Shown: positions 12,164 through 24,500 of the stretch, piece after piece | Numbering within the stretch: the first letter of the stretch is position 1 | Layout of the letters: every line of letters begins with the position of its first letter | Origin: Malania oleifera | Taxonomy: Eukaryota; Streptophyta; Magnoliopsida; Santalales; Ximeniaceae | Direction of reading: 5' to 3' | Assembly (NCBI RefSeq): GCF_029873635.1 | Contig: NC_080422.1 | Span: 10,819,764-10,883,763, forward strand | DNA length: 64,000 nucleotides | Made by a program: the position numbers and the translations under genes | The notes under the pieces: generated by a model | Database searches by the model: none | What the model saw: the letters and a program-made list of their open reading frames with translations, nothing else | Told to the model about the DNA's origin: nothing

Positions 12164-12290
12164 TTAAAACATCTGCGGATACTTCCGGCATATCTCCGTT
12201 TCTAGTTCCCAAGAAGCTTCCTCAATCTCGTGGTTTCTCCACAATACCTTCACCAATGGTATTTCTTTGGTACGAAGCTTTTGAACTTTA
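12164..12290 (-). other. Chromodomain of G2 integrase
   Basis: The C-terminal segment reads LVKVLWRNHEIEEASWELE and ends KYPQMF then stop, with no lesion. This aromatic and acidic pattern is the chromodomain at the end of plant chromovirus integrases. In family members it is thought to steer integration to heterochromatin. G1 has the same module with two stops. Confidence 0.8.
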
Positions 12291-15200
12291 TGGTCCAAAA
12301 CCTAAACAAGTATCTCCTTATACGCCGAAGTATCCCTAATTTCCAACTCATCATAACTAATAACATGTGAAGGATCCAATACTTACCTCCTCAACATGGA
12401 TACATGAAACACATCATGGACCCTCGAGAGTGCTGGGGGTAGTGCAACTCTGTAGGCTACCGGACCCGCTCGCTCAAGTACCTCGAATGGTCCGATATAC
12501 CTCGGGCTCAACTTGCCCTTCCTTCTGAATCTCATCACTCCCTTCATTGGAGCAATTCTAAAGAATACTTTACCCCTTACCTTGAATTCCAACTCACAGC
12601 GGCGAACATTCACATAACTCTTCTACTGACTCTAAGCCGATCTAATCCTCTCCCAAATCAAACCTACCTTCTCAGATGCCTGCTGCACGAGTTCAAGCCT
12701 TAAGACCTGACGTTTACTGACCTCATCCCAATATAAAGGAGATCGAAACCTCCAACTATACAAGGCCTCGAACGGTGCCATCCCTATACTTGCCTGGAAG
12801 CTATTGTTATAGGCAAACTCCACTAATGGCAGAAACTGAATCCAACTACCACCGAAGTCCAATACACAAGCCCGTAACATATCTTCCAAGGTCTGTATTG
12901 TCCTCTCCAACTGTCCATCAGTCTAGGGTGGAACGTTGTATAGAAAGTAAGTTTCGTCCCCAATGCTTCCTATAAGCTCTTCCAAAATCGAGAAGTAAAC
13001 CTCATATCCCAATCTAAAACAATAGACACCAATACCCCATGCATTCTCACAATCTCATGCACGTACACATCATCTAGTCTACTCAAGGGGTAGCTAACCT
13101 TCATCGGTACAAAGTGAGTAGATTTCGTTAACCTATCCACAATTACCCAAATAGTATTCTTCCCGTGAAGCGCTGTCGATAATCCAGTAACAAAGTCCAT
13201 GGAAATATGCTCCCACTTCCACACCGGAATAGGCAAAGGCTACAATGGCCCTGCCAACCTCTGATGTTCAGCTTTCACCTGCTGACACGTCAGACACTGC
13301 TCCACAAATCGGGCAATATCCCTCTTCATACCACTCCACTAGAAGGACTCACGCAAATCCCAATACATCTTCGTACTACCCGGATGTACCGTATACAGAG
13401 AACGATACGTTTCCTCCAGAATCGTCCTTCTGATCTCATCGTAATTTGGAACACACAGTCTGGTCCCAAACCTCAACACACCTTTGCCATAAATGTTAAA
13501 ATCCGCAGCCGAACCCTGCTGCACTTTCTTCACAATCTCAGCTAACTCTACATCATTGGCATGCGTGGCTTTAATATGCTCAAACAAAGTCGGCTGAATC
13601 ACCAAGCTAGCAATGAAAGCCTGATGATCATTAAACACCATTTCCATGCCAAGGCTTTCTAGGTCCTGTCTAACATGATGCTGAGTTACAACTACAGATA
13701 CTGCTGCATGTTTTGACTTTCGACTCAATGCATCAGCTACCACGTTAGCTTTTCCTGGATGGTAGCTAATTATGCAATCATAGTCCTTAATCAATTCTAG
13801 CCATCGCCTCTGCCTCATATTCAGCTCCTTATGCGTGAAAAAGTACCTGATGCTTTTGTGGTCAGTGAAAATCTCACACTGAACACCATACAAATAGTGT
13901 CGCCATATCTTCAAGGCATGAACAATAGCAGCTAACTCTAGGTCATGCGTAGGGTAATTCTTCTCATACTCCTTAAGTTGCCGAGAAGCATAAGCTACCA
14001 CCTTACCCCGTTGCATAAGTACACATCCTAAACCTTTCAGGGGCGCGTCACCATAGATCACAAAACTCCCATCCCCTGAAGGAATGGTCAACACTAGAGC
14101 AATAACCAGCTGGTGTTTCAACTCAAGAAAACACTGCTTGCAATCACTAGTCCAGTCAAACTTCAGCCCCTTCTTAGTCAATCATGTCAGGGGTCCAGAC
14201 AATTTGGAGAAACCCTCCACGAACCAATGATAGTAACCCGCCAGTCCTAGAAAACTCCGAACCGCCTGCACACTCTTCGGTCTAGTCCAGTCGACCATAA
14301 CTTTGATTTTTCTAGGATCAATAGAGATACCACCCTCAGACACCACATGACCTAAGAACACGGCCTGTTTCAACCAGAATATACATTTCTTCAGCTTAGC
14401 ATGCAACTTCTTTTCCCGCAGGATGTGTAGCACTAACCTCAGATGTTCCACGTGCTCTTCCGTACTCCTTGAGTATACCAGAATGTCATCTATGAATACC
14501 ACTACGAATCAATCTAGGTACACATGGAAAATCATGTTCATCAGATCCATTAACACCGCTGGAGCATTCGTCAACTGAAAAGGCATGACTAAGAACTCAT
14601 AGTGAACGTATCTGGTTCGAAAAGCAGTTTTCACTACATCCTCCACTCTAACCCTCACCTAGTGATATCCTGACCGCAAATCGATCTTCGAAAAGACTTG
14701 CATCCCCTGCAACTGGTCAAAGAGATCATCTATACGAGGCAAAGGATAACGGTTCTTCACCGTCACTTTGTTGATCTCACGGTAATCAATGCACATCCGC
14801 ATCGACCCGTCCTTCTTCTTCACAAACAGTACTGGAGCTCCCCAGGACGAAACACTAGGTTGAATAAATTCCCTGTCCAATAATTCCTGCAACTTCTCCT
14901 TCAACTCCCGAAGTTCTTCTAGGATCATCCAGTACAGAGCTTTAAAGATCGGTGCCTTGCCAGGCAGCAACTCAATCGCAAACTCCACCTCACGATCTGG
15001 AGGCAAACCGGGTAAATCATCTGGAAACACATCCGGGAACTCGCTAACCACCCGAATGTCCTCAAGTCTCAACTCATCCCGTAGTGATTCCTTTATACAA
15101 GCTAGGTACCCCCGACATCCGTCCAAGAGTAGCCTCCTCACCTGTAGTGCCAACAGAATCTGTGGCGTCGAACGCACACACGATCCCACAAACTCATACT

Positions 15201-16617
15201 CCTACTCCCTAGGAGGTCTGAACACCACTACCTTCTTATGACAATCAATCACTGCATAACTGGAGAACAACCAATCCATCTCCAATATGACGTCGAAACC
15301 CGACATGTCGTATACTACAAGATTCGCCGGTAGCAGTCTCTCTTGAATCACAACTGGGTAGTTTCCTAACATCTTACCACAAATCGTTACACTCCCAGTC
15401 GGCGTAGTCACAAACAACATCTCATTCATCACACAGGTTTCCGTCTCACACAACTTCACAAAACTAGCAGATATGAAAGAATGGGTTGCTCCCGAATCAA
15501 ATAAAACAACAGCTCTATTCGAAAGTAAAAACATGGTACCTATCACCACGTTCCCAACGTGTTCTGCATCTGCTAGAGTAAGTGAATATACCCTCGCCAG
15601 AGCCATGGTCACTTGATAATTCCCCCGAGGCACCTTATTACTCTTACGGTTCTGGTTCTGTGTAGGCACATTCCTACTCTGTTCCTGACAGCTCTTTGCC
15701 ATGTGGCCCGACTTGCCACAGTTGTAGCATACACCCCACAATGGTCGACACTCACCATCGTGCCATTTATGGCTCCTAGTGTATGGGGCGGAGGATGGAT
15801 CCCCCTGAGCATTCAGCCACTCGGTGTTCTGCCGATAACCAGAGTTGTAGTTCTTCTTCTTGTTCCACTGACTCTGTCGAGGTCCACTCTGAGGACCAGA
15901 AGATATTGGCCTCTTCCCTTGAACCTGCACTACCTCATCTCCCCGAAGGTCAGTCTCAACTATAGTGGTTTTATCCACCAGAACGAAGAATTCACAGATC
16001 TACAGCATCCCTACAAGACGGCGAATATCCTTCCTCAGACCCTTCTCAAACCTTCGCACCTTCTCGTGCTCATTCGGAACCAAATACGGTGCAAATTGAG
16101 ATAATTCGATATATCTGAAAGCATACCTCTGCACCATCAAATTTCCCTATGTCAGGCCCGAAAACTCATCAGCCTTCGCATCCCGGGTGGAAGCTGGAAA
16201 GTATCTCTTAAAGAATACCTCCTTGAAGCGGCTCAACGTCATATCAGATGGACTAGCTCTCTGCCTCTAAAGCAAACTCACCGCTGTCCACCATTGCCTT
16301 GCCTCCCCAGTCAACTGGAAGGTAGCGTACAAGACCTTCTGCTTCTCAGTGCAGTAGAGGACTCCCAAAATCCTCTCAGTCTTCTCAATCCAGTCCTCCG
16401 CCACTATTGGATCAAGTCCTCCCAAAAATGTCAGAGGGTGCATGCATGTGAACCTCTCAATGGTACACCTCGCATCAATAGGAGAACTCTGGCATCTCCT
16501 AACACTCCGCCCAATCTCTCGAATCACTTGTCTTGCCAAACCACGAGACACAAAAGGAGACTCATCGCTTGCCATCGCCTTGGAGCCACTCTCCAAGTTA
16601 TTATCCTTCGGCTCCAT
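12164..16617 (-). pseudogene. Gag-Pol polyprotein of gypsy element G2 (broken)
   Basis: The likely start is the ATG at 16617 ([10 protein letters not shown]). Gag capsid runs to about 16267. The zinc knuckle CYNCGKSGHMAKSC is near 15735-15690 and the protease motif LFDSGATHSFIS near 15510-15475. RT spans about 15000-14180 ([10 protein letters not shown] near 14500), RNase H 14100-13740, and integrase 13500-12640 with its Cys pair near 13280. The GPF module is at 12540-12400. An intact chromodomain (KLRTKEIPLVKVLWRNHEIE...) ends at the TAA at 12166-12164. From 16617 to about 12970 a single frame is kept, interrupted only by stops (for example at about 15202, 14650, 14184 and 13340). One frameshift lies between 12970 and 12910. 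Stops fall at former Gln, Arg and Trp codons. Confidence 0.93.
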
Positions 16618-18585
16618 TCTGAAAATAGAATAGGAATCGGTTAGAATTCCTATATTGTACGCAGTCAACACAATCATAGTCCTAATTATGTCAACTATCA
16701 CTCTCACAGGTCTAAGCCTGTCCCGTCACACCGACACGAATCCATCAATGGTCTGCCCTGCTTTTATTGGAATCGTCATTCTAGGAAAAACACAGAATAC
16801 CGCCGACACATCCTGATCTAGCAATAGAACAACCCTCAACCAACACTACCCATTTCCTACATCTTATACTCTAGTATGCACACATCAATACTCCTAACCT
16901 GTCTTTGTATCAATTAAAACATGCATGATACAACATAAAAAGAGGGCCTGACCCCGTGGGGTGAACGGATGTCCTATTTACATACATAGATAGGTCCATA
17001 CTCATCAAAATACGCAGTAAAATACGGTCTTTTATACATAACCAGTATCATACCAGAGTCTATACCATACAAGGATATACATCCCTACTAATACTATCCA
17101 TACTACGGGCGTCTACAAAATCCATCATGACAACCCGACTACACAAACTCATACCTATCAGGCATTAGCAGTAGTTAAACGACACCCCTCGCTTCCGGAC
17201 GCTAGGATGCTAGTTTCGGCTACCCGAAGGACCTGAAAAAAAACGTTTATATATATTCGGGGTGAGACACCTCTCAGTAAGGGAGAAAACAGATTATATC
17301 AATGTGTGGCATACCAATGTCATTTTACATACTTCATAACACTATACATATGATACAGTTTGAAACAATTTGTACAGTTTCATACATTTCCATATAGTTC
17401 CAGTATTTTCACAAAAACCATTCCAGTTCATACGATACCCAAATACATATGTACATACATACATACGGTCAGTGTCGTCACACTAGTTCGCAACTACACA
17501 AGATCACCTCGTCTCACAGCAATTACATTGCTACATACACAACTATGCTGTGACGAACAAGGCACAATAATGAATCCATTGCTACATACGCAACTACACA
17601 AGGTCACCTAGTCTCACAGTGATTACATTACTACATATGCAACTACGAAAATCTACGACTCAGGCCCAATAGTGAATCCATTGCTACATACGCAACTACA
17701 CAAGGTCACCCAGTCTCACCCCAATTACATTGCCACATGAAAAACTACGCTGCGATGACCTAGGCCCACAGTGAATCCATTGCTACAAACAGTGTAGAGC
17801 ACACCCTTCGGTGACCAACCGAAACATATTGGTGATATTTCACACCCCGTATATAGAGCCGGCCACTCTCGCCACAGTAACTACCTGATACCTGGCTGTT
17901 TTACAAATCCCTGGAATCATTTTGGAACTCACGTTCCTATACATTTCAGCATACGGTAATTAGCCGCCACATAACTGTTTTACAAATATCTGGAACAAAA
18001 TACATATATACAAGCATACCACACTTATTTGGTTTACGAAAAATCATATCATTTATAAATTCAAGTATACAGTTTATGCAAATATGGATTACGGTCACCT
18101 CAATAATACAGTTTAAGCAAAACAAACGGTTTTCCAAACATAGTAGAGATGATACTTGAAATCCTCAATTTTCCTGAAAACTGTAACCTGAAAATTCTGC
18201 ATTTTTACCCAATAGATTTCCCCAAATAAGTAGCCAAAATGTACATATGATTGTAGCCTACAGGCTTACCGATCCTGATTTTGAAAATGAACTGATATAA
18301 ACAGGGTTTCCCTTACCTTAACCCGAAATCCAACTACGAACTCTACGGTCCTCAAAATTAAGAACCTAAACTCCGAAATCTACAAACCACAGTACAATAC
18401 ATTCTCACAATCCGTACTACTACATATACCAAATCAAAAATAAAAACCGAGCCTTACCTCGATTTTAGCCTGAAACCCGAAATCCTCTGAAACGAGATTC
18501 CGATATGCTAGAAACATAGAGAATCCTTTACTGATCCTCGCAGTAACTTTGGATTTGCGATTCAAGCGACAAACGATGAAGCAAT

Positions 18586-18587
<2 letters not shown>

Positions 18588-18626
<39 letters not shown>
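18588..18626 (-). repeat. (GA)n microsatellite in G2 5' LTR
   Basis: A run of about 19 GA units lies at the same LTR position as the run at 11424-11480, but is shorter. Confidence 0.93.
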
Positions 18627-18630
<4 letters not shown>

Positions 18631-18659
18631 TCCATAACTTAGCCAAGAAGAAAACTAAA

Positions 18660-18885
18660 ATATCCTTATAAAGACCTTTGACCCGAGAGGCTTCGTCGAC
18701 GAATTGGTGTCTTCTTCAATGAAGTCTCTAGGGATTTCGTCGACGAGGCAATGATTTCATCGACGAACCCTGATATTGAAATTTTCCTGAACCCCTCGGC
18801 ATTTACTCGTCGACGCCCCTCTAAATTTCGTAGACAAGTTCTTCACTAGCTTGGTCGAGAAATTATGGCCTCGTCGACGAAGTCT
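18660..18885 (-). promoter_or_regulatory. TATA box and palindrome array of G2 5' LTR
   Basis: GTCGAC-centred copies lie at about 18691, 18737, 18755, 18808 and 18871, with decayed ones near 18710, 18825 and 18850. The TATA box (CTTTATAAGG) is near 18665-18675. This LTR keeps the two or three middle units that the other LTR lost. Confidence 0.55.
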
Positions 18886-18955
18886 GTACAATTTCCACTT
18901 TTACCCTTCTTTTGCAAAATAACCCATATATCACGGTTCGGGTTCTTACAAAATA

Positions 18956-20068
18956 TCTTTGGAGAAACATATTCTTGCTTGTGAATTTTTAGCACTTCCA
19001 TTGCAAGATTCACAAGCTCATCTGTGCTTTATTGCAAATTTTTTTTTTTTTTTTAGTTTGAACCCCAGATCTCCTGCACTTTATCTTTAGAACATATTTT
19101 GGAGATATCATTTTAGGATTCTTGAGATCTTTGAAAAGCATATATTTAATATCTCATTTTCATCAAAGATTATATATATTTTATTTGGGAAAAACCTACT
19201 TGAAAGCAAAACCCTAGGTTCTCCTACATTTTCATTGAGCTATATAGTTGGAGAAGTACTTTTAGGGTTAAATCTTTGAAGTGCTTACCATATATATCTT
19301 TATTCAAAGATTACAAAATTATTTTTGGAAAAAAACACCTATAACTCACTTGAGCTTTAATTTCATATCATGTGTGAGTGCATCTAGTGCTTAAATTTGT
19401 ACTTTTGATCTACTTTTTGAGAAGCTTTTATTTGTACAAAAAATATTTGAATATCTTTGTATTCCAGGTGTAGCCTGAAGAGGGGGACTCGCCTTGTAAA
19501 GAGTCCTAGATTGGTTCAGACATAATTAGGAAAGTTAGGATTCGCACCATCCTGTAAAGTGTGTACTGGATTGGTTCAAACCCAGATAAAAGAAGTAGGA
19601 GCATCGTCCTGTAAGGTGTAGTTGTAAAGGTTGGGCTCAACCTTGTAATATGAGCCGGGGTTTCCCTCGCCCAGTAAGGAGAGAGTGTTGTAAATGATAA
19701 CATTCCATCCGTTAAGTGAGTACTAGTGGAATCCTCTTACTAGTTAGCTTGAGGCGGGGACGAAAGCTAGTTTGGCCGAACCTCGATAACAAATATCATG
19801 TTCGCTTTCTTTTCCCTATGCTATTTAATTTCAGTACTTAAATGTTTATATCTTTATTATTGTGAATGGTTGGGAAGTACTGAGTTTCCTTTATCTATTT
19901 TATTTATTTGCTCAGTTTTATATTGTTAGGTAATTGGTATTTGCATAAACAAACCTTAGGTTGTGCAACATTACTTAATTATGGTTTAACACTGAACATA
20001 CCTAACCTAGGAAGAATTTTTTGAAAATACCCAATTCACCCCTTCTTGAGAATACACCAATTCTAACA
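18956..20068 (+). repeat. Ty1/copia 5' LTR, right half
   Basis: It continues the LTR interrupted at 9676, after the second AAATA copy. It ends ATTCTAACA at 20068, directly followed by a primer site, so this is a true LTR 3' end. It contains the conserved blocks 'gaagagggggactcgcc' and 'gtggaatcctcttactag'. Confidence 0.78.
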
Positions 20069-20090
20069 ATTGATATCATAGTCTCGTTAC
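20069..20090 (+). other. Met-tRNA primer binding site of copia element
   Basis: ATTGATATCATAGTCTCG follows the LTR end and resembles the canonical plant TTGGTATCAGAGC site complementary to initiator Met-tRNA, with a few transitions. Confidence 0.6.
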
Positions 20091-20122
20091 AAAAAGTTTA
20101 ATCGTTTATGTTAATGATCACA

Positions 20123-20330
20123 ATGGCTCAGATTTGTGTATTCCCATTCGGTGAGGGACGATCATGGCTGAGGCCTCCAGTGTTTTGCGGTGTTGATTAC
20201 AACTCCTGAAAAATTAAAATGAGCATTTTCATAAAATCTATGGATTGGATGACCTGGAGGGTGATTGTTAATGGAATTCGTATGCCCTTGTATGAAAATG
20301 ATATTAGGTCAATGCATGCAAATTTGATCA
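20123..20330 (+). pseudogene. Start of copia gag, truncated
   Basis: The ATG at 20123 opens a frame reading MAQICVFPFGEGRSWL, then FCGVDYNS, a TGA stop and KIKMSIFIKSMDW. This is the F-x-G-x-N/D-Y-x-x-W-K-x-x-M pattern at the N terminus of copia Gag, with the expected Trp codon turned into TGA. Homology is lost after about 20330, so gag, pol and the 3' LTR are missing. The spacing from the LTR and primer site is right for a 5' end. Confidence 0.7.
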
Positions 20331-20897
20331 TATGCCATGTAGCAAGTTAGATAATGTGAGATTTCAGTTTCTCATGGCTTCCATTGTATCTCGACTAATC
20401 GTGCTTTCTAAAAAGAATTTCCTATTCAAATACTAAATGCACAAATGAGATACAAAAGATTTGTCATTTTCAAAACGGGATCAGACTCATAAAGTCAACA
20501 GGAAATTAATCATTCTAATATTAATTTTAAAATTTGATTTCTAATTACTAAACACAACCTAAAAGTGTTAAATAAGTATGAGATTATTTAGATTAATTGT
20601 ATAGCTAACCTAAGCTATCTAGCCTCCATAGCGTTCATACTCAAAGGACAAACACAACTATAAACGCTATAAAGCAGTACAAATTATTGAGGTCTTTATT
20701 CTCGAGTGATTCATTTAAATGTTTATTATGTAATTATCATTATTATTATTATTATTATTATTATTTTAAAGTATTTGACATCCTTTAGATACTCCATTAA
20801 TCCATCCGAATAATGAACTACCCTCTACTCTTCTGCACTTAAATACAAAAATATTATCTCAAATGAGAAGATATAATCTTGAAAACTTGAATTCCAA

Positions 20898-20946
<49 letters not shown>

Positions 20947-21150
20947 TTGCATCATACATGCCTCAATTATCTCTTGAAGTTCTAACTACTGCAAAAGCCT
21001 ATAGCATATAAATTCTCAGGTTTCAACTTGCAATGCTCAACTAGAAAAACACAATTAGAAATTTTAGAGGGAAGAAAGAAGGGGTACACCAGCGAGGGTG
21101 GCACCTGCAACGACAAATAAAAACATTTCCGGACACACATTCTGAAGAGT
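20331..21150. other. Intergenic, AT-rich, (ATT)n runs
   Basis: No protein or RNA gene is visible. Two ATT microsatellites lie at about 20741-20765 and 20899-20946. Confidence 0.6.
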
Positions 21151-21564
21151 CATGGATCAAATGTGGATCCCGTTAAGTTTGTTTTGACAGTGCCATTCCA
21201 TTCTTCCTCAGATATATCCCAATGGAGACTTCACAGTGCCCCTAACACCGGCATTATTAACCAAGGCATCGATACGACCAAATGCTTCCCAAGCCTTCAG
21301 TCCGGTGGCCTCGATGTTAGGACCATTAGCGGTGATGTCGAGCTCGATAGCGACGGCCCGGACAGTTGGCGAAGAATAAGAAGGAGAAGAAGGGATGTGA
21401 TTGATTTGGTCCACTCGGCGGGCAGCGGCCACTATCTCGCAACCAACTTTAGCAAGGTCAAGACGAAGGTCACGGCCAAGGCCTGATGAGGCTTCGGTGA
21501 CCATCGCCACCTTGCCCTCCATGTCTCGCCGTGGCTCAAAGTGATTCGCCCACTCGAATTCCAC
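21150..21564 (-). pseudogene. Short-chain dehydrogenase/reductase (SDR) fragment
   Basis: From 21564 to 21208 the frame reads [42 protein letters not shown] and [14 protein letters not shown]. These are the Rossmann cofactor loop and the NNAG motif of plant classical SDRs that use NAD(P)H. The second Gly of the TGxxxGxG loop is Glu here. The frame breaks at about 21210: the next family motif, SEEEWN...KTNL, continues in another frame to about 21160 and is then lost. It covers roughly the first 110-120 of about 270 residues and lacks the YxxxK active site, so it is a relic. The exact subfamily is not certain. Confidence 0.8.
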
Positions 21565-21991
21565 ATTTTAATCAAGGAGAGTCTTGTTTTATTCCAACAT
21601 TTGTATTTTGTCGTAAAGATATAATTTTCTGTCTATATCTGTACTTTATAGTTGCAAAGAAAATAAAATTTTCCTACTTCAATATATAAGCTTAATCATG
21701 ACAGTGTAACGTTAATTTGTTTAAGACAAAGTCTAAACTATTCTATATATTATTTACCTATATTGTTTATCGATAGCTCCTTCGCAAAGTGTGCACATGT
21801 TAAAATCAGAAAGGTATTGCAAAAATGGTGAATCGGAGGGTTTTTGTAATAATTGGATGCAGTAGATCAATGTCACTGATCAATTAATTAATCTACTAAT
21901 TTTAGATATACAAGTTAAACGATCAACCTAATATGACTAATTGATAGGATCTAGTTTGCATTACAAGGATGTTGGTTCTTTAGAATGTAAC
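21565..21991. other. Intergenic, no feature seen
   Basis: AT-rich sequence without a recognisable gene or repeat. It ends with GTAAC, the possible target duplication of the large LTR that starts at 21992. Confidence 0.5.
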
Positions 21992-22781
21992 TGTAAACAC
22001 CCTAATTTTAACGAGGCTATCCTGAGAACGTCCGGTATAATAAAACTGATCTTAAGTCCCATCAAACCCTAATGTTTTAGTTCAAATAAGAGTCCCGGTT
22101 ATCTTTAATTAAGTTTTCGTCAAAATTTGAGTCTTTCCTTTAGCGTAGGTTCAAATACGTCTGGTGTGTCCAATAATCGAGTCTTTTTTGTTTTTATTTA
22201 AAAAAATTAAAAATTGCCTTAAAATTTGAAATTAAATCTATTAAATCTCAAATTCAACTTTTAGCACATGGATAGAGTCCGTAAATAAAGCCATTTATTT
22301 CTATTCATGATTGAGCATATAAGTTCTGATATCATTTAGTTGAGTCCTCCATCTTAGAAAATTTTGAGTCTGATTTCAAGTTTACATTTTAAAATACAAA
22401 ATAAATAAATATGAAAAATAAATAAATAATAAATAAATAAATAAATAATGAAGTCCTTGTAATTAAATTGTTAAGTAGGAACTTCTTAAGTTTTTGAAAT
22501 TTAATCCTTTCCTTTAAATTGAGTTTAGGAAGTTGTTAATTAAGTTTTTTCGATTTTAAATTGAGTCCTTGGTTTGGTGATTAAGGTCATGCTTCATTGA
22601 CTGAGCTTTTTGGGTCAAAATTGATCAACTAGAATTTTAAGTCCGGGTCAAAATAAAAATGAACATAGTCGCAAATTTTATTATAAGGGAGGGCACGTGC
22701 CACACACATGCCGTGCAAATACATGCAAAACAAAATACAAAAACAGGAAGTTACAACTGAAAATAAAATACAAGGAAAGTG

Positions 22782-23430
22782 TTGGCCTAACATGACTTAC
22801 TAATTTTGTTTTAATGATAACAAATCAAAGGTTATTTAACATGTTTTGTTGTAAGTGATAATACTTCAGGAAACAGGCTTTTCAAGCTCAAGTTCAAGTA
22901 TAAGCAAAGCTCATTACAAGACTTCATTTAAAAGGAATATGAAAGCTTAAAGAACTTGAGAGCATGAATACCAAAGAAGAATTGATGAAGGCTTAGAGAT
23001 TTGAAACTCAAAGACAAAAATGTCTCAACAAATGACAAGCATGAAGACTCCAAGCTTAGAATGTGTTTAAAGTCTTAAGAGAGTCTCTATGTAAGTACTT
23101 CATTCAGATGATGATTTGATTGGGTTTGAAGCTCATTAGGAATCTTATTGACTTGGAGACCATGCTTTGAAAAATCCTAAAAAATACTTTTCAAAAGTCT
23201 TAAATTATTTTGGAGAAAGCAAAAGAGCAAAAAGAAACTTGGAAATAAACTGAAAAGAATTCAGAGAGAGAAAGCTCTATAAAGAATTCAGAGCACAAGA
23301 GCAGCAATTCAACTCTAGAACACAAAGCAACATTCGATAGCAGAGTAGAAAGCTCACCACATCAGAACTAACACTCAGACAGACGCAAAAAGAGGAGAAG
23401 AAGACCGGAGGAGAAGAGAAGGAAAGGTAA
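22782..23430 (+). repeat. Copia-type LTR 5' fragment
   Basis: TGTTGGCCTAACATGAC followed by TTTTGTTTTAATGATAAC matches the opening pattern of the other copia LTRs in this window (TGTTGACC...TTGTTTTGATAATGAC). The right boundary is unclear and no matching 3' end is seen. Confidence 0.4.
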
Positions 23431-24500
23431 AATCCTAGGCTATTCCACTGGTCTCATTCCCTTTACAAGATAGTTATGCAAATTTGAATGCAAGTGTAAG
23501 ATATCACAGGTCTCGGGTTCACACCCGAGCCTGGACCAAGGTTTAGTAGTGAATAGACCCGAACCTGAAGTCGGGTTCGAAATTAGACCAACCCCCCATC
23601 TTCCATACCCAAATATGAATTCAAGCTTAAACTTTTAAAACCTCTCAAACTCAAACCCGAACCCATAACCCAAAGACCCACACCTCCTAACCCGATTTTA
23701 AGCTCAAGTTCAAAGCCATCTAATCCAGCCCATTTGAAAGTCACCTGAGCCCCCTTTGTTTAAAAAAAAAAAAAAAACTAACCCTCTGTGTCAAATTAAA
23801 AGAAGCCCATCCTAATTTTTTTTAACCAACCCATTTTAACCTCTCAGACCAGCCCACTTGTTTTTTTTTTTTAAAACCCCCAACCCACTCTAGTTCAAAA
23901 ATAAAACTAGCCCAACCTATTTTTAAACTCTCGAGCCTAGTAGAAGTTTTTTTAAAAATCAACCCATTTTGAAAATCCACAAAGCCCATTTGAAAAAAAT
24001 TTGGGCGGGGGTTTAAGCCTGTTTTAAAAATTTTTTTATCTCAAGCCCACTTCCCAACTAAACCCTCACGTGTCTCACCCCCACGTGCCATACCCCACTC
24101 TATAATCCGAGCCCTCAAGAGTTGGCTCACACGAGTCAACAAGTACCCACTCACTAGATCAAAGACAAGTTGACTCGTCTTCATCTCCCATCTCCAGCCC
24201 GAAACCCTAGCCTGTGAATCCCCACACTTCACCATCAACACTAACACCCAAACAGGAAATCCACACCCAAAAACACAACCAATATCCAAACAATGCAGTA
24301 CACATCACACACATCACATGTAATTTTTAGAACAAAAATAATAAAAGACAAGTAAAAATAAAAATAAAAAATATACTTAGCTTTCGGTCATTCTCACTAT
24401 TGGGTAAACCACCACCCGTCCCCCACACCGGCGGTAAGACTCCGTGGAAGCAACTAGCAAGCGGTAAGAGGTTCATCTTCAACTTCAAGAGCATCTACAA
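23431..24500. other. Non-coding, C- and A-rich low-complexity sequence
   Basis: Repeated AACCC, CCCGAACC and AAGCCCA phrases and homopolymer runs (23761-23776, 23859-23873). No open frame resembles a known protein. The - strand open frame at 24041-24289 has no recognisable motif. Confidence 0.5.

Larger units (their letters stand above)
9677..18950 (-). mobile_element. Ty3/gypsy chromovirus G2 inserted in a copia LTR
   Basis: A complete nested insertion. Both ends are LTRs, and the 5-base target duplication AAATA is present at 9672-9676 and 18951-18955. The element reads right to left: 5' LTR 16893-18950, gag-pol 16617-12164, polypurine tract at 11769-11782, 3' LTR 9677-11768. The first stretches of the two LTRs differ at roughly one base in ten by eye, mostly transitions, so the insertion is not recent. 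Gag-Pol is in one frame except for nonsense codons and one frameshift. Confidence 0.95.
16893..18950 (-). repeat. 5' LTR of G2, inner end deleted
   Basis: It matches the LTR at 9677-11768 from about base 50 inward. The inner terminus (CCGGGTTCGGGGCGTGACA on the element strand) and the primer binding site are missing, replaced by unrelated sequence at 16740-16892. A small deletion therefore removed the LTR/primer-site junction. Confidence 0.88.

Noticed and set aside
12775-16644. Several + strand open frames of 60-163 residues
   Set aside because: They are antisense to G2 gag-pol, whose protein motifs are clear on the - strand.
21208-21564. Functional SDR gene
   Set aside because: The cofactor loop is altered, the frame breaks near 21210 and the catalytic half is missing.
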